From a virus, in the IMG/VR virus record IMGVR_UViG_3300030328_001951, positions 1-50,454 of that record: 50,454 nucleotides of DNA, one strand, 5' to 3'. Positions 9,158 through 16,254 of this stretch are shown one piece after another. Every line of letters starts with the position of its first letter. Position 1 is the first letter of the stretch. The translations under genes and the position numbers were made by a program. A model generated the notes under the pieces. The model saw only the letters and a program-made list of their open reading frames with translations, did not search any database and was not told where the DNA came from.

Positions 9158-11386
9158 TTATGCCTCATCCAAACTTAATATACGTTCATTCATTTGACGT
9201 TGTGGATTGTTTTCACTTGCTTCAGATAAATCATTTCTAGCCATTTTAAGTTCATCACCTAATCTAGCTTTATATAATTGTTGTGCCATTTCTACTTTAG
9301 CTTCTGCTTTAGCAAGTTTCTTTTCAAATTCTTTTACTTCTACACGTTTTCTATCATGTAGTGATTCCCTCTGTGCAGTTTGCAAATCACCTTTAAGTTT
9401 TTTAATCTCTTCAGATTGTGCTTGCACCTGCTGTTGCATTTGTTGCATTTGACCATTTCGCTGTAAAACACCTTCCATGTCTGCAACATCAGTTTGTTTT
9501 AATAACTCTATTTGGTCAATTAAACCAGCTTGATATAACTGCATATAATACTCAAATCTTGCCCAGCGATTACTTGGCAATGTTGAGCCAGATGCTACAA
9601 TAATATCATATTTACCTACTGTAATATCATTTAACTTTCCTACTACATTACCTATATCATCATATAAAGGACTATTTACTACAACTTCTTTAGGTTTATT
9701 ATTTGGTTGCATTAATCTTAAAACTTTTTGATCTGTATATACATACTGCATTAAGCCTAAAACTACTTTACCTAATTGATTTAAACCTTCTTCAATATCA
9801 TCTCTTTTAGATTTAATACGTCTTTGTCCGTATTCATCTAAAGCTACAGTACCTTTAAAAGTTTGTGGTGCAGCACCCATGTCGCCCTGCATTAAAGCGT
9901 ATATACCAAGGATTCTTTCAATATCAGCTTTAGCATCTGCCTCATTTTTATATAACTCATTTGGCAAAGGAATTGGAGATGCTACTATAGGACTGCCTAA
10001 CTCTGGGTCAAACTCTATAACCGCTGTTCCAGCCCTACCCCAATCCTGCTCTACTTGCTGTTTATTTACTGCACCACGAGGAATTAATAATTTTACGTTT
10101 GTACTACTAGATGCATGTGCAATTATTAATGAACGAATTTTATTTATATACTCTTGTAAACCTTTTACAAGTCTGACATCAGACATTGGATAAGGATTAC
10201 GATTAAAACCATTCATAATTGGCACTATAGGATATTCTTCTATAGGCAGTATTGATTGATATAGCATCATATCACCTATAGAAACACATTGTTTAATATT
10301 TGTTATTTCAATTTCATTAACTAATATTTTTTCTTCTTCTATTAAATGCATCTTACTAGCAATGTCAATATGACTTGTTGAATTTGGAATAGAACCTTCA
10401 TGTTCTTCTCCTGCCATTGGAACTGGTTGTCCTGACATAGGGTCTTGCATTAAATGAAATGTGTCTCCCACACTTTCATGTAATTGAATATATCCTCTTA
10501 CTTCTTTTTCATCTGTAAATATTTGCTGTTCACCATTAGAATTAGTTAAAATAACTATTTCTTCATTTTGATAATCTTTGTACTCTTCTGTATTTAATAC
10601 TTTTTCTTCATTTGCATATGGGTCATATATTTTAAAATAAGGCATACGTACTTTTGAATACCTTGTAAACATTTCTAGTTCTCTATCTCCCGATAACTCT
10701 TCTCCAGCAATTCTACTTTTTAAAGTAACATCTTCTGATTTTAAAGCATGTCTACTTTCTGAAGTAATATTTATATGACTAGTTTCTTGTACCTTTTTTA
10801 TTTCTTCTTCATATTCTGGATAATATTGAATCAATTGATTTTGACTCATTAATTTTGCTACTAAAACATGACCAGAGTCTCTACAAAATGGGTCTTTACT
10901 GCTTGGGTCAAAATATACTTCAAGTGGGTCTAATGATTTAAGACAAACTTCACCACGACCAAAGTCTTTATCTGGGTCAGTATATGCCATTATAACTCCC
11001 ATGCCTTTAACATAGTAATCATCAATAGCTTGCTTGAGTTCTACGTTGCCATTGGAATTATCCCAGACGTAGGACATCAAGTCAGAAAATAAACGACCAA
11101 CTTCTGTATCGCTGGTTTCTCTGGCAGTTGACTGAAATCGTGGTTTGTTAGCAGTAAGCAAAGCTTTAGCTTGCTCTACTGCAGAAAAAATTACATTTAC
11201 TACAATTGGTTCTTGAGCTTTATTACGTAATGCGTCAGACTGTTCTTTTGTCCATTGCTTACCATTACGAAATTCATTATCCTCTACTGCTTGCTTTGCC
11301 CAGTTTTCTCTGGCAGAGCTATATTCGCTTAAAAGGTCGTGTGTAAATTGTACTTCTGGGTCTTTAGAATTAGAGTTATTATGCAT
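9158..11386 (-). CDS. Portal protein, large P22-like type (742 aa)
   Basis: A 742-residue protein with the layout of large podovirus portals: an N-terminal helical part with WAKQAVEDNEFRNGKQW and VNVIFSAVEQAKALLTANKPRF, a wing region, then a C-terminal long coiled coil (about residues 645-720: QMQQQVQAQSEEIKKLKGDL) that could form the barrel inside the head. P22-type portals have about 725 residues. It forms the twelve-part ring through which DNA is packaged. It lies between terminase and scaffold. There is no clear Shine-Dalgarno site; a promoter-like repeat ends about 20 bases upstream of the ATG. Confidence 0.85.
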   Translation of the reverse strand: MHNNSNSKDPEVQFTHDLLSEYSSARENWAKQAVEDNEFRNGKQWTKEQSDALRNKAQEPIVVNVIFSAVEQAKALLTANKPRFQSTARETSDTEVGRLFSDLMSYVWDNSNGNVELKQAIDDYYVKGMGVIMAYTDPDKDFGRGEVCLKSLDPLEVYFDPSSKDPFCRDSGHVLVAKLMSQNQLIQYYPEYEEEIKKVQETSHINITSESRHALKSEDVTLKSRIAGEELSGDRELEMFTRYSKVRMPYFKIYDPYANEEKVLNTEEYKDYQNEEIVILTNSNGEQQIFTDEKEVRGYIQLHESVGDTFHLMQDPMSGQPVPMAGEEHEGSIPNSTSHIDIASKMHLIEEEKILVNEIEITNIKQCVSIGDMMLYQSILPIEEYPIVPIMNGFNRNPYPMSDVRLVKGLQEYINKIRSLIIAHASSSTNVKLLIPRGAVNKQQVEQDWGRAGTAVIEFDPELGSPIVASPIPLPNELYKNEADAKADIERILGIYALMQGDMGAAPQTFKGTVALDEYGQRRIKSKRDDIEEGLNQLGKVVLGLMQYVYTDQKVLRLMQPNNKPKEVVVNSPLYDDIGNVVGKLNDITVGKYDIIVASGSTLPSNRWARFEYYMQLYQAGLIDQIELLKQTDVADMEGVLQRNGQMQQMQQQVQAQSEEIKKLKGDLQTAQRESLHDRKRVEVKEFEKKLAKAEAKVEMAQQLYKARLGDELKMARNDLSEASENNPQRQMNERILSLDEA

Positions 11387-11405
11387 GTATTTAGAGTTTT
11401 AATAA

Positions 11406-11437
11406 GTTAAACTACAAAGTTAAGTAAAAAGTTCCAA
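11406..11437 (-). promoter_or_regulatory. Promoter-like element upstream of the portal gene (copy 1)
   Basis: Read on the minus strand it begins TTGGAACTTTTTACTTAA and, after 7 more bases, has GTTTAAC. A second copy at 14323-14354 matches at about 25 of 32 positions, with the TTGGAAC block and the AGTT-AA block at the same spacing. Both stand just upstream of leftward late genes, so they are candidate late promoters. The sigma factor or polymerase is unknown. Confidence 0.5.
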
Positions 11438-11438
11438 A

Positions 11439-12950
11439 TTAAGATGTTTTCCAATCAAATCTTTTCGCTGCAACTCTGCTGCTGGATTGTTTTTCTTTAT
11501 CTTCTACTACGTGATTAGGTGTATAACATTTTTTCATAGCATAGTATAAACCATCTAATAAATCATCATGTTTACCCCTAGGGTATAATAATAGTTCATC
11601 TTTTAAAGATAATTGACTTTTTTTAATATATACTTTTTTTTGTGCAAAGTATGGCTCCATTGTTTCAAGTCTTGATGATTTACTAGTTCGTGGAGACTCT
11701 TTTATTTCCAATCCACTAATAAACAGATTTTCTTCTTCTGTTCTTTGCCTTAAATATTCTCGTAACATTTCTTGATAGCCTACAGACTCTATACGTACCT
11801 TTACAGGTTTGTATAGTTTAAAATACTCTATAATGCTTTCTGCTAAATTCATAGGGGTTGCTCTTTTGCGATAATATTCTAGAATATACCGATTATTATT
11901 ATTATCAACTGCTACAGGCATAATTACACTATAGTCAGCTGTTTTGCGTATTGAGGATGCAGGGTCAACCCCCATAAAGACGTTTACTGGTATTTTATCA
12001 GAACCAGTATTTAAATAATGCTGATTATCTTCATCTATTTCTAGTTCATAATCATGATATTGTATATAGTCTTCTTTAAACAGCTGGTCTTCATCACCAA
12101 CTATTTGACATAGATACTCTCTATAAAAAACACTTACTCTTGCTATTGACTCTAACTCTTCTTTTTTCTGTTTTAATTTTTTTATAGGTTGCCATTCTTC
12201 CCATAATGCAATTTGTTTATCCATGTCTGGACTAAAATGCATATTTACCCAACCTTTCATTTCTTTTAGTACTTCTACTAAGCAGCGTTGATGCTGCGGT
12301 GTGCCAATAACAATTATTTTCCCTTTCTTAGGATCTAGTGAGGGAACTGCTGACTGCAATAACCATCTAAGGTTTTGCTCCATAGCTTCAGCAGTCTTAG
12401 TATTATTTTCATCTTCTGGGTCATCTACAATAATAAGCGTAGGTCTTTGACTGCCTACTTTAATTCCTCTAAGCTGTTGACCTGTACCTTTGCAGATAAT
12501 CATAGAACCATCTTTTAGCTCTATTTCTGACTTAGCCCATTGTTTTGCACTATGTTGTCCCCAATATCCATATATAGCTCTAAACGTTTCGCTATAATCA
12601 AGAGTATCTTTAATTGTACCTAATAATTTTATAGCATGGTCTTGAGTTCTTGATACTAAGACTATTAATTTACTCCCCTCGTGATGCATAAGGTGGTATA
12701 AAGGGTAGACACCACCCACAATGGAGGATTTAGCATGACCACGAGGGGCTATGATGTTTACTTGCTTGGAGGCATTATCAAGTAAAGCATCAGCAATCTT
12801 ATAATGAAAATCTGGAGATGGTACAGTAAACATGTTTGGCATTATAATTTTACCAAACATTATCATATTCTTTTTTAATTTATTTATAACTAGTTTGTTA
12901 TCTTCTGCCACGTTTTTTCTTTTTTGGTTTAGGGCATGATGTAAGACCAT
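11439..12950 (-). CDS. terL: Terminase large subunit (ATPase-nuclease), 503 aa
   Basis: This is the packaging motor. The ATPase has a Walker A-like loop, APRGHAKS, at residues 68-75, and a Walker B, LIIVDDPE, at 172-179; a coupling-type motif VIGTPQH follows at 214-220. The C-terminal nuclease domain starts near VFMGVDPASS (D329) and ends with KHDDLLDGLYYAM. ATG 12950 lies inside the preceding 53-residue gene; GTG 12911 next to that gene's stop is a possible shorter start. Position between the small subunit and portal is canonical. Confidence 0.92.
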   Translation of the reverse strand: MVLHHALNQKRKNVAEDNKLVINKLKKNMIMFGKIIMPNMFTVPSPDFHYKIADALLDNASKQVNIIAPRGHAKSSIVGGVYPLYHLMHHEGSKLIVLVSRTQDHAIKLLGTIKDTLDYSETFRAIYGYWGQHSAKQWAKSEIELKDGSMIICKGTGQQLRGIKVGSQRPTLIIVDDPEDENNTKTAEAMEQNLRWLLQSAVPSLDPKKGKIIVIGTPQHQRCLVEVLKEMKGWVNMHFSPDMDKQIALWEEWQPIKKLKQKKEELESIARVSVFYREYLCQIVGDEDQLFKEDYIQYHDYELEIDEDNQHYLNTGSDKIPVNVFMGVDPASSIRKTADYSVIMPVAVDNNNNRYILEYYRKRATPMNLAESIIEYFKLYKPVKVRIESVGYQEMLREYLRQRTEEENLFISGLEIKESPRTSKSSRLETMEPYFAQKKVYIKKSQLSLKDELLLYPRGKHDDLLDGLYYAMKKCYTPNHVVEDKEKQSSSRVAAKRFDWKTS

Positions 12951-13059
12951 GTATCATTGTTTCTTCGTAATGTCCAGTTTTTATACCACAATGCTTATGA
13001 TTGCCACAATCTGTAGCAAATGCACATTCTTTATTTATAATAGGACAATGTGCAAACAT
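12898..13059 (-). CDS. Small Cys/His-rich protein (53 aa)
   Basis: A 53-residue frame starts at ATG 13059 within a TAATG overlap with the stop of the 66-residue gene and ends in TAA at 12900-12898, overlapping the terminase frame. It holds five Cys and several His (HCPIINKECAFATDCGNHKH, then C at 24 and 42) and a basic tail KPKKKKRGRR. This suggests a small zinc-binding, nucleic-acid-contacting protein, possibly a packaging or terminase accessory. The function is inferred only from residue content and position. Confidence 0.65.
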   Translation of the reverse strand: MFAHCPIINKECAFATDCGNHKHCGIKTGHYEETMIHGLTSCPKPKKKKRGRR

Positions 13060-13259
13060 TAATAAAAATCGTCATTCCATAGCATACCATAAGTTTCCAT
13101 TTCTTTTAAAGCATCAATAGCTACGGATGAAAGAAACTCTGGGTCACTAGTAGGCATAGCAGAAATAACATGCAATGCTCTAATAGCCACATCTAATTGG
13201 TCTTCCATAATATTAGCATTAATATGTTCATAGTCATCATCAGGAGTCAGGTTGCTCAT
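13059..13259 (-). CDS. Small acidic protein of unknown function (66 aa)
   Basis: A 66-residue helical, acidic protein (MSNLTPDDDYEHINANIMED...) coupled to the terminase small subunit by a 20-bp overlap and to the next gene by TAATG. No motif is recognised. Its place inside the terminase cluster suggests a packaging-related accessory role. Confidence 0.6.
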   Translation of the reverse strand: MSNLTPDDDYEHINANIMEDQLDVAIRALHVISAMPTSDPEFLSSVAIDALKEMETYGMLWNDDFY

Positions 13260-14019
13260 TTGTTTCCTCTTTTCTTTGTAATGTTAATTTATTTTCCTCC
13301 AATGCTATAGTATCAGCTATTTGTTTAGTAACATCTATCTGTACTGTATCTGTTAATACTTTTTTACTAGGCTTCATTTCTAGTAAATCCATAATTGCAT
13401 CATTAGCTTTTAGAAAGTTGTTAACATCGCCCTTACCTTCTGCCATATGTAACGCTCTTAATAGATTATCTACTGCAAATTCTTTATTAACACTCTTTTT
13501 AGATAATAATTCTTTTAGTTTTTCTTCTACCATGTCTTTTGTTACCTTTTGTTTTAAAAATCTTCTTACAGTTGCCGCAGGTATCTTTTGGTCTGGTCTA
13601 TATATATTACCTAATTTGTCAAAATCTACCTTATCCCCAGATAATAACATATTTGCGTATGCCCCTACTGTATTCTTTGCTCTTGTAGTATTTATTTCCT
13701 GTTCTTTCCAATCTTTTGCAGGATTAGTCTTAGAATAACACTCATATGCGTGATTTAGCTCGAATTTTATTGTAGAAAATGAACTACCCCATCCTACACC
13801 ACATGTTAGCTTAATAAATGTTCGTATATTTCCATTTTTATCTGTATAGTCCTTTCTAGACACACATTCACTAACATATTCGTCATCTGTTAATCCCCAG
13901 TCACCAGTATTGCACTCTTTCCAGTATAAATATTTTATATTTTTATTTTCAGCTTCATCCTTAGTGTATATAGGGTATTCTGCTGTTTTTCTATTAATTC
14001 TTCGTTTAATTTTTATCAT
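13240..14019 (-). CDS. terS: Putative terminase small subunit (259 aa)
   Basis: A 259-residue protein two genes upstream of the large subunit. The N-terminal half is Lys/Trp-rich (WKECNTGDWGLTDDEYV, then TRAKNTVGAYANMLL), followed by a helical region (AATVRRFLKQKVTKDMVEEK) and a C-terminal segment LLRALHMAEGKGDVNNFLKA plus NDAIMDLLEMKPSKK, a pattern found in small terminase subunits that oligomerise and recognise the packaging site. Direct upstream DNA contains tandem palindromes that could be its target. It is called from position and the C-terminal pattern. Confidence 0.7.
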   Translation of the reverse strand: MIKIKRRINRKTAEYPIYTKDEAENKNIKYLYWKECNTGDWGLTDDEYVSECVSRKDYTDKNGNIRTFIKLTCGVGWGSSFSTIKFELNHAYECYSKTNPAKDWKEQEINTTRAKNTVGAYANMLLSGDKVDFDKLGNIYRPDQKIPAATVRRFLKQKVTKDMVEEKLKELLSKKSVNKEFAVDNLLRALHMAEGKGDVNNFLKANDAIMDLLEMKPSKKVLTDTVQIDVTKQIADTIALEENKLTLQRKEETNEQPDS

Positions 14020-14026
14020 AATCTCT

Positions 14027-14069
14027 AGTAACTGTTACTTATTAGTAACTGTTACTATATAAGTAACTT
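14027..14069. promoter_or_regulatory. Tandem palindromes upstream of terS (operator or packaging-site candidate)
   Basis: The 13-bp perfect palindrome AGTAACTGTTACT occurs at 14027-14039 and again at 14044-14056, 17 bp apart, followed by a half-site AGTAACTT at 14062-14069. An AT-only run (TATATATATA) follows. Repeated palindromes about 1.7 helical turns apart usually bind a dimeric protein. Being 8 bp upstream of terS, they may be a repressor operator or a terminase recognition site. Confidence 0.65.
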
Positions 14070-14089
14070 ATATATATATACTATATACT

Positions 14090-14290
14090 TTAATCCATAC
14101 TCTCATCAGGATTGTATCCCTGCTTTTGCTCAATGATCTTGCTAATTATCTTAAATTCAGCCTCTAATTCATCTGCACTAGTGTTAATTCTGTCTTGTAA
14201 AGCATGATATTCTTCATCAGTCATGTCTGACCTTTCCCATTTACCTGTTATCATGTTAAATACTTCGTAAACTCTCTTTTTACTGCCCAT
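14090..14290 (-). CDS. Small protein of unknown function, first gene of leftward operon (66 aa)
   Basis: A 66-residue protein (MGSKKRVYEVFNMITGKWER...) with a basic start and an acidic helical C-terminus. It is the first gene leftward from the divergent control region. The promoter-like element at 14323-14354 lies 32 bp upstream. No family is recognised. Confidence 0.6.
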   Translation of the reverse strand: MGSKKRVYEVFNMITGKWERSDMTDEEYHALQDRINTSADELEAEFKIISKIIEQKQGYNPDESMD

Positions 14291-14322
14291 GTTCTTTTAA
14301 GTTAAAGTTAAACTCTATGTCA

Positions 14323-14354
14323 TTTCAACTTTTAAATTAAGTAAAATGTTCCAA
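14323..14354 (-). promoter_or_regulatory. Promoter-like element at the head of the leftward operon (copy 2)
   Basis: On the minus strand it starts TTGGAACATTTTACTTAA and has AGTTGAA after 7 bases. The same two-block arrangement is found at 11406-11437. The distance to the first ATG is 32 bp, right for a promoter. A second downstream block AGTTTAACTT is also shared by both copies but at a different distance. Confidence 0.5.
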
Positions 14355-14438
14355 TACTCTTATGAAACTAGAACAAGAATGTGTGTGAGAGGGATATATG
14401 TTACCTACCCCCATTACATTAAGGGTTGGTAGGGTACA

Positions 14439-14474
14439 TTAGGTTGAGTTCAAATCATACGTTAGGTTGAGTTC
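14439..14474 (+). repeat. 13-bp direct repeat in the divergent control region
   Basis: TTAGGTTGAGTTC occurs at 14439-14451 and 14462-14474, 23 bp apart. The second copy contains the -35 hexamer of the early promoter. A regulator bound to the repeats would overlap the polymerase site. Confidence 0.75.
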
Positions 14475-14495
14475 GTTACACTCACCCGTTATAAT
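14467..14495 (+). promoter_or_regulatory. Sigma-70-like early promoter
   Basis: TTGAGT at 14467-14472, exactly 17 bp, then TATAAT at 14490-14495. The -10 is a perfect consensus and the -35 matches four of six. It points right toward the early genes with a start expected near 14502, giving a leader of about 165 nt before the first gene. The spacer contains an inverted repeat (TGAGT 14468-14472 / ACTCA 14480-14484). Confidence 0.75.
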
Positions 14496-14525
14496 GCCCA
14501 CCCTTACCATACATCTGGCGACCCC

Positions 14526-14543
14526 CTGTCTGTTACCAGACAG
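14526..14543 (+). other. Leader hairpin downstream of early promoter
   Basis: CTGTCTG (14526-14532), loop TTAC, CAGACAG (14537-14543): a perfect 7-bp stem in the untranslated leader of the early transcript. There is no following U-run, so it is not a terminator. The rest of 14496-14666 has no gene. Confidence 0.6.
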
Positions 14544-14666
14544 CCGCAGTCGCACAGGTATTCCCTTACATATACGTGTGGTGGTAATATATATAATCCT
14601 TACATATAGTTAGAGTAATCCTAAATCTCTGGTATTTAGTTAACTTAACTTAGGAGATTGAAATCA

Positions 14667-14855
14667 ATGAATAGATACTTACAAAATACTGGTTATTTCT
14701 TTGTAGGCACAGGTGTTATACTATGTGCTGGTGCAAAGGTAGCTTACACATATGCATCAGCTGGAGTTGAAACAGCTATCAAAGTTGGTAAGCGTGAAAT
14801 GTGTACTGAAGAGTTACATAGTCATCACGATGGTTGTCCAGCTTGTGACGCATAG
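14667..14855 (+). CDS. First early gene, small protein with Cys-pair tail (62 aa)
   Basis: ATG 14667 (AGGAG ten bases upstream) gives 62 residues: a mildly hydrophobic segment YFFVGTGVILCAGAKVAYTY near 10-29 that could be one membrane pass, then an His-rich end HSHHDGCPACDA with a CxxC pair. The TTG at 14658 is too close to the ribosome site. As first gene of the early operon it may act on the host, but the function is unknown. Confidence 0.65.
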   Translation: MNRYLQNTGYFFVGTGVILCAGAKVAYTYASAGVETAIKVGKREMCTEELHSHHDGCPACDA

Positions 14856-14867
14856 TACATAATACTA

Positions 14868-14885
14868 GGGGGGTGCAAATCCCCC
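14868..14885 (+). other. Intergenic hairpin with GCAA tetraloop
   Basis: GGGGGGT (14868-14874) pairs with ATCCCCC (14879-14885), one G-U pair, closing a GCAA loop (14875-14878). It sits 12 bases after a stop codon. A matching hairpin lies at 15459-15480. No U-run follows. Confidence 0.7.
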
Positions 14886-14895
14886 CAAATACTTT

Positions 14896-14910
14896 ATCCT
14901 TTATCTATAA
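14896..14910 (+). repeat. Recurring box ATCCTTTATCTATAA upstream of small early genes
   Basis: The 15-mer ATCCTTTATCTATAA occurs here and at 15484-15498, with ATCCTTTATCT at 16198-16208. Related TTCCTTTATTTCTA is found at 16765-16778 and 18194-18207, and looser ATCCTATATATATA at 15799-15812. Most copies lie 33-57 bases upstream of a start codon. It could be a promoter part, a processing site or a ribosome-site mask. Confidence 0.6.
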
Positions 14911-14928
14911 ATAAACATGGAGGTATAC

Positions 14929-15102
14929 ATGATAGTATGTATTAGTGAACGGAGCTTGTACTACGAATTTCAAGATTTAAACTCAGGCTCCGTTGAGTTA
15001 ATAAACAGAGATAAGTTCAGTACTAAAGAACTTGCTCGTGATGAGGCAACTCATAGATTTGCACAGAATAGTGCTATTCAATCTGTAGAGTTTACTCAAT
15101 AA
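14929..15102 (+). CDS. Small early protein of unknown function (57 aa)
   Basis: The start is ATG 14929, because GGAGG (14919-14923) is correctly spaced for it and includes the alternative ATG at 14917. It encodes 57 residues (MIVCISERSLYYEFQDLNSG...), soluble, alpha/beta in appearance. No family is recognised. Confidence 0.6.
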   Translation: MIVCISERSLYYEFQDLNSGSVELINRDKFSTKELARDEATHRFAQNSAIQSVEFTQ

Positions 15103-15112
15103 TACCAAAAGT

Positions 15113-15147
15113 CCCTGCATAAAATTTCCTATAATTAGGTTGCAGGG
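15113..15147 (+). other. Intergenic inverted repeat
   Basis: CCCTGCA (15113-15119) pairs with TGCAGGG (15141-15147), 7 bp with a 21-nt loop, in the gap before the 89-residue gene. A short run TCTTTTCTTAAT follows, so it could work as a weak terminator. Confidence 0.5.
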
Positions 15148-15183
15148 CAATCTTTTCTTAATAATAACAACGGAGTGTAAATA

Positions 15184-15453
15184 ATGCAAAGAGATAATAA
15201 AGATATATTGGCAACACCAATAATGTTCAAAGATGAAGAAATCAGAGAGTTAAGAGCTTTGAAAGAACATAGCGATAAACGTATCGAACTACTTGAACAT
15301 AGATGTAGTCAATACAGCAGACTATGCCAACAGCATGTAAAAAACTTGCAAAAAAAGAATGATGAAATTGCTAAACTAAAGATACAACTAAAGGATGAAA
15401 TAAATCTTAAGAATGAATTAGCTATCACATTAAGTGGATTACAAGATATGTGA
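15184..15453 (+). CDS. Small coiled-coil early protein (89 aa)
   Basis: An 89-residue, highly charged helical protein; residues about 17-80 have heptad spacing (EIRELRALKEHSDKRIELLE and KNDEIAKLKIQLKDEI), predicting a coiled coil. It is preceded by ACGGAG. No domain is recognised. It is one of three helical or coiled-coil small proteins in a row. Confidence 0.65.
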   Translation: MQRDNKDILATPIMFKDEEIRELRALKEHSDKRIELLEHRCSQYSRLCQQHVKNLQKKNDEIAKLKIQLKDEINLKNELAITLSGLQDM

Positions 15454-15458
15454 GATAT

Positions 15459-15480
15459 TGGGGGTATGCAAATGCCCCCA
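15459..15480 (+). other. Intergenic hairpin with GCAA tetraloop (second copy)
   Basis: TGGGGGTAT (15459-15467) pairs with ATGCCCCCA (15472-15480), nine pairs including one G-U, closing GCAA (15468-15471). It begins 5 bases after a stop codon and is followed by the ATCCTTTATCTATAA box, the same order as at 14868-14910. Confidence 0.75.
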
Positions 15481-15526
15481 TTAATCCTTTATCTATAATA
15501 TTTTAATAACAACAATGGAGTATAAT

Positions 15527-15721
15527 ATGCAATCATTAAATATAAAAATGGTGCTAAAATTAATAAATGATAGTATTTATAAAATAGATAAAGATATGGA
15601 AACCATAGAAAACCTACCTAATTATCTTGATAACAAAGATTATAGAAATGATGTTAGACATCTTAAAGGTAGAGTTAAAGGTTTAGAGGATTTAAAAGAA
15701 AAGATAAATATATTATTTTAA
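15527..15721 (+). CDS. Small helical early protein (64 aa)
   Basis: ATG 15527 is preferred because GGAG (15517-15520) is six bases upstream; the ATG at 15515 overlaps it. The 64 residues (MQSLNIKMVLKLINDSIYKI...) are mostly helical and charged. The function is unknown. Confidence 0.6.
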   Translation: MQSLNIKMVLKLINDSIYKIDKDMETIENLPNYLDNKDYRNDVRHLKGRVKGLEDLKEKINILF

Positions 15722-15728
15722 CATTAAA

Positions 15729-15794
15729 TTAAGGGTAGATAATTAATACTGTGACGACAGGGCGGTATGCAATCAGCCAACTTTCTACCCTTAA
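15729..15794 (+). ncRNA. Candidate three-way-junction RNA element
   Basis: TTAAGGGTAGA (15729-15739) pairs perfectly with TCTACCCTTAA (15784-15794), 11 bp. The 44-nt interior holds CTGT-GACG-ACAG (15749-15760) and GGC...GCC (15761-15763 / 15776-15778), the latter around GGTATGCAA, the 9-mer also present in the hairpin at 15459-15480. Two inner hairpins within one long stem suggest a folded RNA, possibly a cis-regulator of the 91-residue gene. Confidence 0.5.
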
Positions 15795-15840
15795 AAAATC
15801 CTATATATATACTAACAATTAACAAAAAGGAAAAAGAAAA

Positions 15841-16116
15841 ATGCCAGCAAGAAATAAAAAAGAATATTATAAAATATATGATAATGAAGACGATGATATG
15901 ATAGTTATCCCTTCATTAGTAAATAGGTTGAATAAAAATGCTGAAAAGTATAGAAACCTATGGATTAAGCAGTTAGAAGAAGAGAATAGATTACACAAAG
16001 AAATAAGCTATTTAAAATCAAGTTGGAATGAGGCTCTAAAAAAAATTGATGAGCTTGAGAAAGAAATTGATTATTTAAGAAAGATTACAAAAGAGTTTGA
16101 ATTTGAAAGTGAATAA
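15841..16116 (+). CDS. Small coiled-coil early protein (91 aa)
   Basis: A 91-residue charged helical protein; residues about 35-88 (KQLEEENRLHKEISYLKSSW, KIDEL, KEIDYLRKI) have clear coiled-coil heptads. Ribosome site AAAAAGGAAAAAG. It resembles the 89-residue coiled-coil gene in size and style, not clearly in sequence. Confidence 0.65.
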   Translation: MPARNKKEYYKIYDNEDDDMIVIPSLVNRLNKNAEKYRNLWIKQLEEENRLHKEISYLKSSWNEALKKIDELEKEIDYLRKITKEFEFESE

Positions 16117-16144
16117 AAGGGGAGGGGGATTATAAACAAGCACC

Positions 16145-16182
16145 GAGCAATTTTACTAAATGTGCAACTTCGTTGCTCTTTT
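16145..16182 (+). terminator. Possible terminator with two alternative stems
   Basis: GCAAC (16164-16168), loop TTC, GTTGC (16172-16176) followed by TCTTTTACTATT resembles an intrinsic terminator. An upstream GAGCAA (16145-16150) could instead pair with TTGCTC (16173-16178). The two pairings exclude one another, an arrangement seen in attenuators. Confidence 0.45.
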
Positions 16183-16254
16183 ACTATTATTAACTTAATC
16201 CTTTATCTTTGGTGTTTCATTTTGAACACTACAAACTAAAATAAGGAAGATAAC

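Noticed and set aside
14027-14056. Short CRISPR-like array
   Set aside because: The spacers would be only 4 bp and the units are perfect palindromes, so this fits protein-binding sites instead.
14592-14597. Second rightward promoter with TATAAT at 14592-14597
   Set aside because: No -35 hexamer is found at 16-18 bp; the nearest (TTACAT) is 20 bp away.
14461-14600. Possible tRNA-like element (TGAGT-TCGTTAC-ACTCA stem-loop and a nearby anticodon-like hairpin)
   Set aside because: The stem-loop resembles a T-arm, but no acceptor stem, D-arm or CCA end fits, and the strands overlap a clear promoter.
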